Source of the DNA: Albimonas sp963977235
GTDB lineage: Bacteria > Pseudomonadota > Alphaproteobacteria > Rhodobacterales > Rhodobacteraceae
Assembly (NCBI RefSeq): GCF_963977235.1
Contig: NZ_CAXBOD010000007.1
Span: 53,152 to 117,151 of the forward strand
Length of the DNA: 64,000 nucleotides
Reading direction: 5' to 3'
The notes beneath the pieces are model-generated. The model saw only the letters and a list, made by a program, of their open reading frames with translations. It had not been told where the DNA came from and searched no databases. Below are positions 8,706 to 17,478 of the stretch, piece by piece; position 1 is the first letter of the stretch; the number at the start of each line of letters is the position of its first letter. The translations under genes and the position numbers were made by a program.

Positions 8706-9491
8706 ATGCCCGATCCCCATCCCTCGCCCGAGGCCCGCGCCGCCGCGACGCTCGACACGGCGCGGCGCGATCTGATGGCCGCGCGGGCGGGCCTGATCGA
8801 GGCGTTGCGCGCCGACCGCTCCCGCCGCCGCGGCGCGCTGAACCTGCGCCTGCACGAGATCGAGCGGATGCTGGCCCCCGACACCGGGCACGCCAGCCAG
8901 GCCGGGCAGGACCGGGCGGTGGACCGGATCCTGGGCGGGATGACCGGCGGGGTCTTCGCGGACGTGGGCGGCTACGACGGCGTCACCGGCTCGAACACCC
9001 TGTTCTTCGAGCAGCGCCGCGGCTGGAGCGGCCTGCTGGTCGAACCCTCGCCCGCCAACCTCGCCGCCGCCCGCGCCGTCCGCCGCTGCCCCTGCCTCGG
9101 CGTGGCGGCGGCGGCCGAGGATGGCGAGGCCGAGTTCCTCGACATCTCGGCGGGCTACACGCAGATGAGCGGCCTGGTCGAAAGCTACGACCCCGGGCTG
9201 CTGACGACGGTCCGCGCCGATCCGCGCCATGCCGAGGCGCTGCGCCGCGTCCCCACCCGCCCCCTCGCCGCGATCCTGGACGAAGCCCCGCGCACGCCCG
9301 ATTTCGTCTCGCTCGACATCGAGGGCGGGGAGGTCGCCGCCCTCTCGGTCTTCCCCTTCGCCCGCCACCCGGTGCGGGTCTGGGCGATCGAGAACAACGC
9401 CGCCACGCCCCGGATCCGCGCGATCATGGAGCCCGCCGGCTATCGTCTGGTCGAATTCTGCGGCCAGGACGAGATCTGGCTGAAGGCGTAG
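8706..9491 (+). CDS. FkbM family methyltransferase
   Basis: A 261-residue protein. After ~60 residues of charged helix comes a Rossmann-type domain with F-A-D-V-G-G-Y-D-G-V (SAM-binding motif I), L-L-V-E-P-S-P-A-N-L-A-A (motif II) and F-V-S-L-D-I-E-G-G-E-V, the D-I-E-G signature of FkbM methyltransferases. These usually methylate hydroxyls of sugars or polyketides and often sit in envelope-polysaccharide loci. Here it stands between a catabolic cluster and pobR, so its target is unclear. The start at 8706 follows an AGGCAGGAGG ribosome site. The upstream continuation of the frame is only a mirror of the SDR gene. Confidence 0.85.
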   Translation: MPDPHPSPEARAAATLDTARRDLMAARAGLIEALRADRSRRRGALNLRLHEIERMLAPDTGHASQAGQDRAVDRILGGMTGGVFADVGGYDGVTGSNTLFFEQRRGWSGLLVEPSPANLAAARAVRRCPCLGVAAAAEDGEAEFLDISAGYTQMSGLVESYDPGLLTTVRADPRHAEALRRVPTRPLAAILDEAPRTPDFVSLDIEGGEVAALSVFPFARHPVRVWAIENNAATPRIRAIMEPAGYRLVEFCGQDEIWLKA

Positions 9492-9497
9492 GGCCGC

Positions 9498-10391
9498 TCA
9501 GCGCTCCTCGCGGTAGGGACGGCGGAAGGCGCTGGGGCTGAGGCCGGTCTCGCGTCGGAAGGCGCGCGAGAAATAGGACGGGTCGTCGTAGCCCAGCCGA
9601 TAGCCGACCTCGGCCACGTCCATCAGCGTGTAGGCGAGCAGGCGCCGCGCCTCCTGCATCCGCAGCGAGGCGAGGAACGCCGCCGGCGACTGGCCGGCCC
9701 GGGCGCGGGTCAGCCGCCCCAGATGCGTGGCCGAGCAGCCCAGCGCGCGGGCGTAGTCGCCGACCTTCCAGTCGCGCGCCAGCCGCTCGCGGGCCAGCGC
9801 CTCGAACGCCTCCATCCGGGCCTCGACGGCGCCGGGGGGACGGCCCTGGGCCGCGGCGGCGCGGGCCAGGCGCGCGACCAGCGCCAGCGCCAGCGCGCCG
9901 AGCAGGACCGCGCGCAGGGGGGCCGCGCCGCGCCATTCCGCGTGCAGCGCCTCGACCGCCGCGCGCAGGTCGGGGGCGCCCGGCAACAGGCGGGGCGCGC
10001 GGGCGAAGGCCACGAGGTCGGGGTCCGCGGCCGAGGCCAGCGCGGCGGAGGGGATCGAGATCACGTGCCCCCGCGTCCCCTCGACGAAACGGAAGCCGTG
10101 CACGACGCGCCGCGGCGCCCAGATCGCGCAGGGCGGAGACAGGGCATGGCGCGCCCCGTCCAGCTCCACCCAGCCGCCGCCCGAAGTGATGAAAAACACC
10201 TGCTCGAGCGCCGGATGCCGGTGGGGCGCGATCACCCAGTCATAGCGATGCGCCCGGTCCCAGATCCCTTCGCAATGCAGCACATCGGGGAAATCCCGCT
10301 GCTCTCCATAGAGCGCGTAGGCGGGAATCGGGGGCGTGGGGGCGGCGCGGTCCATGTTCGGAAAGTGCCGGAAACGCGCCGGGAAATCCAT
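9498..10391 (-). CDS. pobR: AraC family transcriptional regulator, PobR-type
   Basis: A 297-residue regulator with an N-terminal cupin-like sensor (H-R-H-P-A-L-E-Q-V-F-F-I near residue 60) and a C-terminal double helix-turn-helix (A-R-A-L-G-C-S-A-T-H-L-G-R-L, then V-G-Y-R-L-G-Y-D-D-P-S-Y-F-S-R-A-F-R-R). It is divergently oriented to pobA with only 56 bases between them. That is the classic arrangement for AraC/XylS-type PobR proteins that activate 4-hydroxybenzoate hydroxylase in response to 4-hydroxybenzoate. The symbol is assigned from this context; the ligand is inferred. An alternative start at 10355 (second Met, residue 13) is possible, and neither start has a strong ribosome site. Confidence 0.82.
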   Translation of the reverse strand: MDFPARFRHFPNMDRAAPTPPIPAYALYGEQRDFPDVLHCEGIWDRAHRYDWVIAPHRHPALEQVFFITSGGGWVELDGARHALSPPCAIWAPRRVVHGFRFVEGTRGHVISIPSAALASAADPDLVAFARAPRLLPGAPDLRAAVEALHAEWRGAAPLRAVLLGALALALVARLARAAAAQGRPPGAVEARMEAFEALARERLARDWKVGDYARALGCSATHLGRLTRARAGQSPAAFLASLRMQEARRLLAYTLMDVAEVGYRLGYDDPSYFSRAFRRETGLSPSAFRRPYREER

Positions 10392-10415
10392 TCGCGCAGG
10401 CCCCCTCGCCGCCTA

Positions 10416-10434
10416 GTTTCGTCGGCGCCGAAAC
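10416..10434. promoter_or_regulatory. Candidate operator between pobR and pobA
   Basis: A perfect dyad GTTTCG-N7-CGAAAC lies in the centre of the 56-base pobR-pobA gap. Its location suggests the PobR binding site or an overlapping divergent promoter. Only the symmetry is seen; binding is inferred. Confidence 0.35.
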
Positions 10435-10447
10435 CAGCGGAGGGGCC

Positions 10448-11617
10448 ATGCGCACGCAGGTCTGCATCATCGGAGGCGGCCCCTCGGGCCTGCTGCTGTC
10501 GCAGCTGCTGGCGGGGCGGGGCGTCGCCTCGGTGGTGCTCGAGCGGCGGACCCGCGCCCATGTCCTCTCCCGCATCCGGGCGGGGGTGCTCGAGCGCGGC
10601 ATGGCCGACCTGCTGCGCGAGGCCGGCGCAGGGGCGCGCATGGACGCCGAGGGCTATGTCCACGACGGCGCCGTGATCTCCTGCGACGACCGGCGGCTGC
10701 GCATCGACTTCGCCCGGCTCGCCGACGCGCAGGTGCTGGTCTACGGCCAGACCGAGCTGACCCGCGACCTCTACGAGGCGCGCGAGGGGCAGGGCGCCGA
10801 CCTGCGCTTCGACTGCGAGGGGGTCGAGATCCGCGGCGCCGACACCGAGGCGCCCTTCGTGACCTACCGCCACGGCGGGACCGAGCATCGCGTCGACTGC
10901 GATTTCGTCGCCGGCTGCGACGGCTTCCACGGCGTCTCGCGCGAGACCATTCCCAAGGCCCTGCGGCGGGAGTTCGAGAAGGTCTATCCCTTCGGCTGGC
11001 TCGGCATCCTCTCCCAGACGCCGCCGGCGCATGAGGAGCTGATCTACGCCTCCTCCGACCGGGGCTTCGCGCTCTGTTCGATGCGCAACGCCAAGCTCTC
11101 GCGCTACTACGTCCAGGCGCCGATGACCGACCGGGTCGAAGCCTGGTCCGACCAGGCCTTCTGGGACGAGCTGCGCCGCCGCCTGCCGGGCGAGGTCGCC
11201 GAGACGCTGGTCACCGGTCCCTCGATCGAGAAAAGCCTGGCGCCGCTGCGCTCGTTCGTGTGCGAGCCGATGCGCTGGGGGCGGCTGTTCCTGGTGGGGG
11301 ATGCCGCCCATATCGTGCCGCCGACAGGGGCCAAGGGGCTCAACACCGCCGCCTCGGACGTGCGCTACCTGTTCGACGGGCTGGCCGCCTTCTACGCCGA
11401 CGGCGAGGCGGAGGGGTTCGAGCGCTATTCCGACCGCGCGCTCGCCCGGGTCTGGAAGGCCGAGCGGTTCAGCTGGTGGATGACCACGCTCCTCCACCGC
11501 TTCCCCGAGCAGTCTGGCTTCGACCGGCGCATGCAGCAGGCCGACTTCGCCTTCCTGGCCGAGAACGAGGCGGCCCAGACGGCGCTGGCGCAGAATTACG
11601 TGGGCCTGCCCTATTGA
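10448..11617 (+). CDS. pobA: 4-hydroxybenzoate 3-monooxygenase
   Basis: A 389-residue FAD-dependent aromatic hydroxylase that converts 4-hydroxybenzoate to protocatechuate using NADPH and oxygen, feeding the beta-ketoadipate pathway. The length matches the well-known enzyme (about 390-394). Motifs: G-G-G-P-S-G near the N-terminus (FAD ADP-binding), the R-I-R-A-G-V-L-E segment typical of PobA, C-D-G-F-H-G-V-S-R in the middle (NAD(P)H/FAD DG motif) and G-D-A-A-H-I-V-P-P-T-G-A-K-G-L-N (FAD ribityl). The AGCGGAGGGG ribosome site precedes the ATG. No protocatechuate genes are in the window, so the rest of the pathway must be elsewhere. Confidence 0.95.
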   Translation: MRTQVCIIGGGPSGLLLSQLLAGRGVASVVLERRTRAHVLSRIRAGVLERGMADLLREAGAGARMDAEGYVHDGAVISCDDRRLRIDFARLADAQVLVYGQTELTRDLYEAREGQGADLRFDCEGVEIRGADTEAPFVTYRHGGTEHRVDCDFVAGCDGFHGVSRETIPKALRREFEKVYPFGWLGILSQTPPAHEELIYASSDRGFALCSMRNAKLSRYYVQAPMTDRVEAWSDQAFWDELRRRLPGEVAETLVTGPSIEKSLAPLRSFVCEPMRWGRLFLVGDAAHIVPPTGAKGLNTAASDVRYLFDGLAAFYADGEAEGFERYSDRALARVWKAERFSWWMTTLLHRFPEQSGFDRRMQQADFAFLAENEAAQTALAQNYVGLPY

Positions 11618-11630
11618 TCGGGGGCGGCGC

Positions 11631-11648
11631 GGCGCATTGAAATGCGCC
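11631..11648 (+). terminator. Hairpin after pobA
   Basis: A 7-bp stem (GGCGCAT / ATGCGCC) with a TGAA tetraloop sits 13 bases after the pobA stop. No T-run follows. It may end the pobA message, or be a short intergenic repeat; the same kind of palindrome is common in related genomes. Confidence 0.4.
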
Positions 11649-11750
11649 CTACGGATTGGCGCGCGCTGACGGGCCCGCGAGTCCACGCGCGTTGACGGGG
11701 ACGTGACCGCCTCCGGCCGGGGGCGCCCGGTCATGCCGCGGCAGGCCGCC

Positions 11751-11778
11751 TTGCATCGGCGCCGCCCGCGGCTATAGT
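11751..11778 (+). promoter_or_regulatory. Sigma-70 type promoter for yajC-secD-secF
   Basis: TTGCAT (11751-11756), a 16-base spacer, then TATAGT (11773-11778), one of the best -10 boxes in the window. It lies about 80 bases before the yajC start, which suits a housekeeping operon. Confidence 0.55.
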
Positions 11779-11860
11779 CCGCGCGGCCTCGCGGGGCGGG
11801 GAGAGCCTCCCCATATGCGCCCGGGTCACCGATATTCGCGCCATATCACGAGGAGGCGGC

Positions 11861-12193
11861 ATGTTCATCACCCCGGCCTACGCCCAGACGGGCGGAGGCG
11901 ATCCGATGGGGGCCTTCGGCTCCTTCATCCCGCTGATCCTGATCTTCGCGATCTTCTACTTCCTGATGATCCGTCCTCAGCAGAAGCGCGCGAAGGAGCA
12001 CAAGGCCATGCTCGGCGCGCTGCGCCGCGGCGACCAGGTGGTCACCGCCGGCGGCCTGATGGGCAAGGTCACCCGCGTCAAGGAAGGCGAGGACGAGATC
12101 GAGGTCGAGCTGGCCGAGAACGTGAAGGTCCGCGTCGTGCGCGGCACCATCGCCCAGGTCATCTCCAAGACCGAGCCGGTCAAGGACTCCTGA
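11861..12193 (+). CDS. yajC: Preprotein translocase subunit YajC
   Basis: A 110-residue single-pass inner-membrane protein of the SecDF-YajC complex. One hydrophobic helix (residues ~20-40, I-P-L-I-L-I-F-A-I-F-Y-F) is followed directly by the family hallmark R-P-Q-Q-K-R and the cytoplasmic domain with L-R-R-G-D-Q-V-V-T-A-G-G. Length and motif order are standard. It sits 32 bases ahead of secD, forming yajC-secD-secF, the arrangement found in most alphaproteobacteria. A start codon nearer the promoter is not needed because AGGAGGCGGC lies just upstream of this ATG. Confidence 0.96.
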   Translation: MFITPAYAQTGGGDPMGAFGSFIPLILIFAIFYFLMIRPQQKRAKEHKAMLGALRRGDQVVTAGGLMGKVTRVKEGEDEIEVELAENVKVRVVRGTIAQVISKTEPVKDS

Positions 12194-12225
12194 TCCCCGC
12201 GCAGCCCTGAAGGCGGAGGGGGCCC

Positions 12226-13893
12226 ATGCTCCAGTTCCCCACGTGGAAGGCGGCGATGGTGATCCTCGTCTGCCTTGCGGGCGTCGTGTTCTCGGCGCCC
12301 AACATCTTCTACCCGACGGTCGAGCAGGCCAACGACGCCCGCGCGGCCATCGAGGCGGGCCGGGACGGGCCCGAGCTCGAGGAAAAGGCTTCGGCCTGGC
12401 CCTCCTGGGCGCCCTCGGACCTGGTGAACCTCGGGCTCGACCTGCGCGGCGGCGCGCATCTGCTGGTCGAGGTCCACGTCGCGGACGTCTACGAGGAGCG
12501 GATGGACGCCCTGTGGCCCGAGGCCCGCGGCGTGCTGCGCGACCTGCGCGAGCAGGTCGGCGCCTTCCGCCGGGTGGGCGAGCGCCCCGACGCGCTCGAG
12601 ATCCGGCTTGACGACGCCGCCGGCGCCGACGCGGCCGCCGAGGCGCTGCGCGGGCTGGCCCAGCCGGTCAACGCCGGTCTTCTGGGCGGCGGCGGGCCGG
12701 ACCTGTCGGTCTCGGTCAACGGCGCCGTCGTCACCGCCGAGCTGACCGACCAGGCCAAGACCGCCATCGACGACCGCACCATGGCGCAGTCGCTCGAGAT
12801 CGTGCGTCGCCGCATCGACGAGACCGGCACCCGCGAGCCGACCATCCAGCGCCAGGGCGCCGACCGCATCCTGGTGCAGGTCCCCGGCGTCGGCTCGGCC
12901 GAGGAGGTGCTGGCGATCATCGGCACCACCGCCAAGCTGACCTTCCACATGGTCGAGGGCACCACCCAGGACGCCGACTCGACCCCGCCTCCGGGTCAGG
13001 AGAAACTGCCCGACGCCGAACAGCCGGGCATGTTCTATCTGCTCGACGAGACGGCGATGATCACCGGCGACAGGCTGACCGACGCCCAGCCGGGCTTCGA
13101 CAGCCGCTCGGGCCAGCCGGTGGTGAACTTCCGCTTCGACGTCGCCGGCGCGCGCCGCTTCGGCGAGGTGACGGCGGCCAATGTCGGGCGGCCCTTCGCG
13201 GTGGTGCTCGACGGCGCGGTGATCACCGCGCCCACCATCCGCGAGGCGATCACCGGCGGTTCGGGCCAGATCTCGGGCTCGTTCACGGTCGAGACCGCCA
13301 GCCAGCTCGCGATCCTGCTCCGCGCGGGCGCGCTGCCCGCCGAGATCACGGTGCTCGAACAGCGCACCGTCGGCCCGGATCTGGGCGCCGACTCCATTGC
13401 GGCGGGCGAGTTCGCGGTGGTCGTGGCCTTTGCGGCGGTGTTGATCTTCATGTTCGTCAGCTACGGGATGTTCGGCTTCTTCGCCAACATCGCGCTGCTG
13501 CTGAACGTGGCGATGCTGATGGCGCTGCTGAGCCTGATCGGGGCCACGCTGACCCTGCCGGGCATCGCGGGCATCGTGCTGACCATCGGCATGGCGGTCG
13601 ACGCCAACGTGCTGATCTTCGAGCGGATACGCGAGGAGCTCAAGACCGCCCGAGGACCCGCGCGCGCCATCGAGGCCGGCTACGCCCGCGCCTTCACCTC
13701 GATCATCGACGCCAACGTGACCACGCTGATCGCGGCCTCGATCCTGTTCTTCATGGGCTCGGGCCCGGTGAAGGGCTTCGCGGTGACGCTGGCGCTGGGG
13801 ATCGTGACCTCGGTGTTCTCGGCCACCATGGTCACCCGCCTGATGGTCGCCGCCTGGTTCGACCGGGCGCGGCCCAAGACGCTCAAGGTCTGA
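12226..13893 (+). CDS. secD: Protein translocase subunit SecD
   Basis: A 555-residue RND-fold membrane protein that, with SecF, uses the proton gradient to pull secreted proteins through SecYEG. Seen: an N-terminal helix, the D1 motif G-L-D-L-R-G-G-A-H-L (residues ~68-77), a large periplasmic domain with F-R-F-D-V-A-G-A-R, and a six-helix C-terminal block containing G-P-x-L-G-x-D-S-I and G-M-A-V-D-A-N-V-L-I-F-E-R-I-R-E-E, the conserved D5 segment. Length is as expected. An AGGCGGAGGGG ribosome site precedes ATG. secF follows after 10 bases. Confidence 0.96.
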   Translation: MLQFPTWKAAMVILVCLAGVVFSAPNIFYPTVEQANDARAAIEAGRDGPELEEKASAWPSWAPSDLVNLGLDLRGGAHLLVEVHVADVYEERMDALWPEARGVLRDLREQVGAFRRVGERPDALEIRLDDAAGADAAAEALRGLAQPVNAGLLGGGGPDLSVSVNGAVVTAELTDQAKTAIDDRTMAQSLEIVRRRIDETGTREPTIQRQGADRILVQVPGVGSAEEVLAIIGTTAKLTFHMVEGTTQDADSTPPPGQEKLPDAEQPGMFYLLDETAMITGDRLTDAQPGFDSRSGQPVVNFRFDVAGARRFGEVTAANVGRPFAVVLDGAVITAPTIREAITGGSGQISGSFTVETASQLAILLRAGALPAEITVLEQRTVGPDLGADSIAAGEFAVVVAFAAVLIFMFVSYGMFGFFANIALLLNVAMLMALLSLIGATLTLPGIAGIVLTIGMAVDANVLIFERIREELKTARGPARAIEAGYARAFTSIIDANVTTLIAASILFFMGSGPVKGFAVTLALGIVTSVFSATMVTRLMVAAWFDRARPKTLKV

Positions 13894-13903
13894 GGAGGGA
13901 GCA

Positions 13904-14857
13904 ATGCGCCTCAAGCTGGTTCCCCAGGAGACGTCCTTCGACTTCATGTCGCTGGGCAAGTGGGCCGCGGGCCTGTCGGTGGCGGGCATCCTCGCCTCGC
14001 TGGTGCTGGTCGTGGTCATGGGCCTGAACTTCGGCATCGACTTCCGCGGCGGCACGATGATCGAGGCCCGCACCCAGGGGCCCGCCGACATCGGCGCGAT
14101 CCGCGCCACCGCCTCCGACCTCGGCTATGGCGAGGTGCAGGTGCAGGAGTTCGGCCAGCCCTCGGACGTGCTGCTGCGCATCGGCACGGTCGAGGGCGAC
14201 GGCGACGCGCAGATGGCCGTGGTCGGCGAGATGCAGAAGGCGCTCTCGGCCGCGTTCGAGGGGATCGAGTTCCGACGCGTCGAGGTGGTCGGCCCCAAGG
14301 TCTCGGGCGAGCTGATCGTGGACGGCGCGCTCGCGCTGGGCCTCGCGATCTGCGCGATCCTGATCTACATCTGGCTGCGGTTCGAGTGGCAGTTCGCGCT
14401 GGGCGCGGTGATCGCGCTTTTGCACGACGTGCTGCTGACGGTGGGTCTGTTCTCGGTGATGCAGCTCGAGTTCAACCTCTCGATCATCGCGGCGCTGCTG
14501 ACCATCGTGGGCTACTCGCTCAACGACACGGTGATCGTCTTCGACCGGGTGCGCGAGAACCTGCGCAAGTACAAGCAGATGCCGCTGGCGGGGATCCTCA
14601 ACCTCTCGATCAACGAGACGCTGAGCCGGACGGTGATGACTTCGGGCACCACGCTGCTGGCGCTGGTGGCGCTCTATGTCCTGGGCGGGGAGGTGATCCG
14701 CGGCTTCACCTTCGCGATGATCTGGGGCGTGGTGGTGGGCACCTACTCCTCGATCTTCATCGCGGCGTTCTTCCTGCTGAAGCTCGGCGTGAAGCGCGAC
14801 TGGTCCAAGCCCGAGGCGGACGCCAAGGCCGGCACCCAGTTCGGCGCGCAGGTCTGA
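13904..14857 (+). CDS. secF: Protein translocase subunit SecF
   Basis: A 317-residue partner of SecD. The N-terminal helix is followed by N-F-G-I-D-F-R-G-G-T-M-I-E, the SecF counterpart of the SecD D1 motif. The C-terminal half carries the membrane block with G-Y-S-L-N-D-T-V-I-V-F-D-R-V-R-E-N and the T-L-S-R-T-V-M-T-S-G-T-T segment, both diagnostic. An AGGAGGGA ribosome site is 5 bases upstream. In many relatives a DUF498/Mth938 gene follows; here a glycosyltransferase follows instead, 25 bases on. Confidence 0.96.
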   Translation: MRLKLVPQETSFDFMSLGKWAAGLSVAGILASLVLVVVMGLNFGIDFRGGTMIEARTQGPADIGAIRATASDLGYGEVQVQEFGQPSDVLLRIGTVEGDGDAQMAVVGEMQKALSAAFEGIEFRRVEVVGPKVSGELIVDGALALGLAICAILIYIWLRFEWQFALGAVIALLHDVLLTVGLFSVMQLEFNLSIIAALLTIVGYSLNDTVIVFDRVRENLRKYKQMPLAGILNLSINETLSRTVMTSGTTLLALVALYVLGGEVIRGFTFAMIWGVVVGTYSSIFIAAFFLLKLGVKRDWSKPEADAKAGTQFGAQV

Positions 14858-14882
14858 GGGCGCCGTTGGGGAGGGTCCGGCG

Positions 14883-16088
14883 ATGCTGCTCGGCCTGACC
14901 AGTCCGGCCTGGCCGGGCGCGGACACCCCCAACGGCATCGTCACCGCGGTCGCCAACCTGCGCGCGGGGCTCGAGGCGACGGGCCACGGGGCGGTGGTGA
15001 TCTCGGGCCGGCGCGAGCCCGGCTCGGACGCCGTGCCGCTGCCGCCCCACCCGCCCGAGCGCTTGCTCAAGCGTCTCCTGCGGCGGCTTGAGCCGGCCGA
15101 GGCGTTCTTTGCGCGCGACGGCGTCCGCCTCGCCCGGCTGGGCGAGGAGCTGGTGCGCGCCCGCGGCGTCCGCGGTTTTCTGATGGAAGAGACCTACGGC
15201 TGGGCCGGCGTGGCGCAGGCGGGCCTGTCGGTTCCCGTGATCACCGTGCTGCACGGCCCGTGGGACATCCACCAAGGGCTCTCCGGCCTGGCGCCGACCG
15301 AGGCCGACCGCCAGCGCATCCGCCTCGAGGCCGAAGGCCTGCGCCGCAGCGGCGGCGTCGCCGCGCCCTCGCGCGACGTGCTCGACCGGATGATCGCGCG
15401 CGCCGAGGTCCCCGACGAGACGCCGCGCGCGATGATCCCCAACGCGATCGTCGCCGGGCCCCGGATCGACTTCGACAGCCTCGACGCGCGCGAGCGGCGC
15501 AGCCTGCTGTTCGTGGGTCGGTTCGACCGCCACAAGGGCGGCGACGTGGCGCTGGAGGCGTTTGCGCGGCTGATCGCCGGCGGCGCGGACGCCTGGCTGA
15601 CCTTCGTCGGCCCGGATCGCGGGGTGGAGACGCCCGGCCTCGGGCGCCGCTCGCTGGCCGAGGCGCTTGCCGCGCTGCCCGCCGAGACCCGGGCGCGCAT
15701 CGACGTGCGGGGCCAGCTTGCGCGCGAGGAGGTGGCCCGCCTGCGTCTTCGCCACGCGCTCACAGTCGTTCCCTCGCGCTACGAGACCTTCGGCTACACG
15801 GTGCTCGAGGCGATGGCGGCTGGCTCGCCGCTGGTAGCCTCCCGCGTGGGCGCAATCCCCTCAATCGTGGACGACGGGCGCTCCGGCGTGCTGACGCCGC
15901 CAGGGGATGCCGCCGCGCTGGCCGCCGCCTGCCAGACGCTGCTGGACGACCCGGCTCGCATGCGCCGCATCGGCGAGGCCGCCCGCCAGGAGGCGCTGCG
16001 CGTCTACGCGCCCGAGACGGTCGCCCGGCAGACGGTCGCCTTCGTGGAGGAATGCGCCGAGGCGCTGGCGCGGCGCCGCCGGGGCTGA
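14883..16088 (+). CDS. Glycosyltransferase family 4 protein
   Basis: A 401-residue GT-B fold enzyme. The N-terminal half has T-P-N-G-I-V-T-A-V-A-N-L, the usual acceptor-side loop. The C-terminal half has L-F-V-G-R-F-D-R-H-K-G-G (start of the donor domain, near residue 210) and P-S-R-Y-E-T-F-G-Y-T-V-L-E-A-M-A, with the E-x7-E nucleotide-sugar motif. The donor and acceptor cannot be named. It closely follows secF (25 bases) and could be read with the sec operon, although it has no known link to protein export. A strong hairpin follows it. Confidence 0.88.
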   Translation: MLLGLTSPAWPGADTPNGIVTAVANLRAGLEATGHGAVVISGRREPGSDAVPLPPHPPERLLKRLLRRLEPAEAFFARDGVRLARLGEELVRARGVRGFLMEETYGWAGVAQAGLSVPVITVLHGPWDIHQGLSGLAPTEADRQRIRLEAEGLRRSGGVAAPSRDVLDRMIARAEVPDETPRAMIPNAIVAGPRIDFDSLDARERRSLLFVGRFDRHKGGDVALEAFARLIAGGADAWLTFVGPDRGVETPGLGRRSLAEALAALPAETRARIDVRGQLAREEVARLRLRHALTVVPSRYETFGYTVLEAMAAGSPLVASRVGAIPSIVDDGRSGVLTPPGDAAALAAACQTLLDDPARMRRIGEAARQEALRVYAPETVARQTVAFVEECAEALARRRRG

Positions 16089-16114
16089 CGCCCGCCACGC
16101 GCCCCAAGACGCAA

Positions 16115-16138
16115 CGGAGCGGCCCGAGGGCCGCTCCG
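16115..16138. terminator. Bidirectional terminator between glycosyltransferase and aatA
   Basis: A perfect 10-bp stem (CGGAGCGGCC / GGCCGCTCCG) with a CGAG tetraloop lies between two convergent genes, 26 bases from each stop. A perfect palindromic hairpin in that position is typical of a shared bidirectional terminator. Confidence 0.65.
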
Positions 16139-16164
16139 GTCGGTTCCGACGATGCGCCCGACGC

Positions 16165-17367
16165 TTACTTCAGCGCGCCGCAGAAGCGGCGGATGCGGTT
16201 GCAGGCCTCGGTCAGGGACTCGTCGGAGGTCGCGTAGGAGGCGCGGAAGCAGGGGCCGGCGCCGAAGGCCGAGCCGTGGACCACCGCCACGCCCTCGGTC
16301 TCGAGCAGCTCGGTCACGAAGTCCTCGTCGCTCTCCAGCACCTTGCCCGAGGGGGCGGTCTTGCCCATGCAGCCCGCGACCGAGGGGTAGACGTAGAACG
16401 CGCCCTCGGGCTCGGGGCACACGATCCCCTCGCACTGGTTCAGCGCCGCCACCACCAGGTCCCGGCGGCGCTGGAAGGCCACCCGGCTCTCGTCGATATA
16501 GTCCTGCGGCCCGGTCAGCGCGGCGAGCGCGGCATGCTGGGAGATCGAGCAGGGGTTCGAGGTCGACTGCGACTGGATCTTGGCCATCGCCTTGATCAGC
16601 GCCTCCGGCCCGCCGGCATAACCGATCCGCCAGCCGGTCATCGCATAGGCCTTGGAGACGCCGTTGCAGGTCAGCGTGCGCTCATAGAGGCCGGGCTCGA
16701 CCTGCGCGGGCGAGACGAAGACGAAGGGCGGGTAGACGATATGCTCGTACATGTCGTCGGTCATCACCCAGACGTGGTCGTGCCTCATCAGCACGTCGGT
16801 CAGCGCCTTGAGCTCGTCATGGGTGTAGCCCGCGCCCGAGGGGTTGGAGGGCGAGTTGAAGATCAGCCACTTGGTCTTCGGCGTGATCGCCGCCTCGAGC
16901 TGCTCGGGCGTCATCTTGAAGTGGGTGTCGATCGTAGTCTCGATCGGCTTGGGCTCGCCGCCGGCCAGCAGCACCATGTCGGGGTAGCTGACCCAGTAGG
17001 GCGCGGGGATCAGCACCTCGTCGCCCGGGTTCAGGGTCGCCATCAGGGCATTGTAGAGCACCTGCTTGCCGCCCGTGGACACGGTGATCTGGGAGGGGGC
17101 GTAGCTCAGGCCGTTCTCGCGCTCGAACTTCTCGCAGATCGCCTGCTTCAGCTCGGGGATGCCGTCGACCGCGGTGTACTTGGTCTCGCCGCGATCGATC
17201 GCGGCCTTGGCGGCGTCCTTGATGTGCTGGGGCGTGTCGAAGTCGGGCTCGCCGGCGCCGAGGCCGATGACGTCCTTGCCCGCGGCCTTCAGCTCCCGCG
17301 CCTTGTTGGTCACGGCGATGGTGGCGGAGGGCTTCACGCGGGCGAGGCTGTCGGCGAGAAAGGCCAT
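16165..17367 (-). CDS. aatA: Aspartate aminotransferase (class I pyridoxal-phosphate)
   Basis: A 400-residue PLP enzyme interconverting aspartate/oxaloacetate and glutamate/2-oxoglutarate; members of this subgroup (I-gamma) sometimes also act on prephenate or aromatic acids. Motifs: G-A-G-E-P-D-F-D-T-P near the N-terminus, N-S-P-S-N-P-S-G (substrate and cofactor loop), and S-K-A-Y-A-M-T-G-W-R-I-G-Y with the Schiff-base lysine. The start at 17367 begins M-A-F-L-A-D-S-L-A-R-V-K-P-S, the conserved N-terminus of this clade. The frame extends 25 codons further but those residues look non-coding. The C-terminus is complete and faces the glycosyltransferase. Confidence 0.93.
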   Translation of the reverse strand: MAFLADSLARVKPSATIAVTNKARELKAAGKDVIGLGAGEPDFDTPQHIKDAAKAAIDRGETKYTAVDGIPELKQAICEKFERENGLSYAPSQITVSTGGKQVLYNALMATLNPGDEVLIPAPYWVSYPDMVLLAGGEPKPIETTIDTHFKMTPEQLEAAITPKTKWLIFNSPSNPSGAGYTHDELKALTDVLMRHDHVWVMTDDMYEHIVYPPFVFVSPAQVEPGLYERTLTCNGVSKAYAMTGWRIGYAGGPEALIKAMAKIQSQSTSNPCSISQHAALAALTGPQDYIDESRVAFQRRRDLVVAALNQCEGIVCPEPEGAFYVYPSVAGCMGKTAPSGKVLESDEDFVTELLETEGVAVVHGSAFGAGPCFRASYATSDESLTEACNRIRRFCGALK

Positions 17368-17478
17368 GTGGGTGCTCCCGGGTGTTGAATTCGCCCCTCG
17401 TTGGGGCGTCGGTCTGATAGGCCCGGAGGCGCGCGGGGGCAAGCGGAAGCCGGCGTTTCCGGCCTCCGGAGAGCGATT

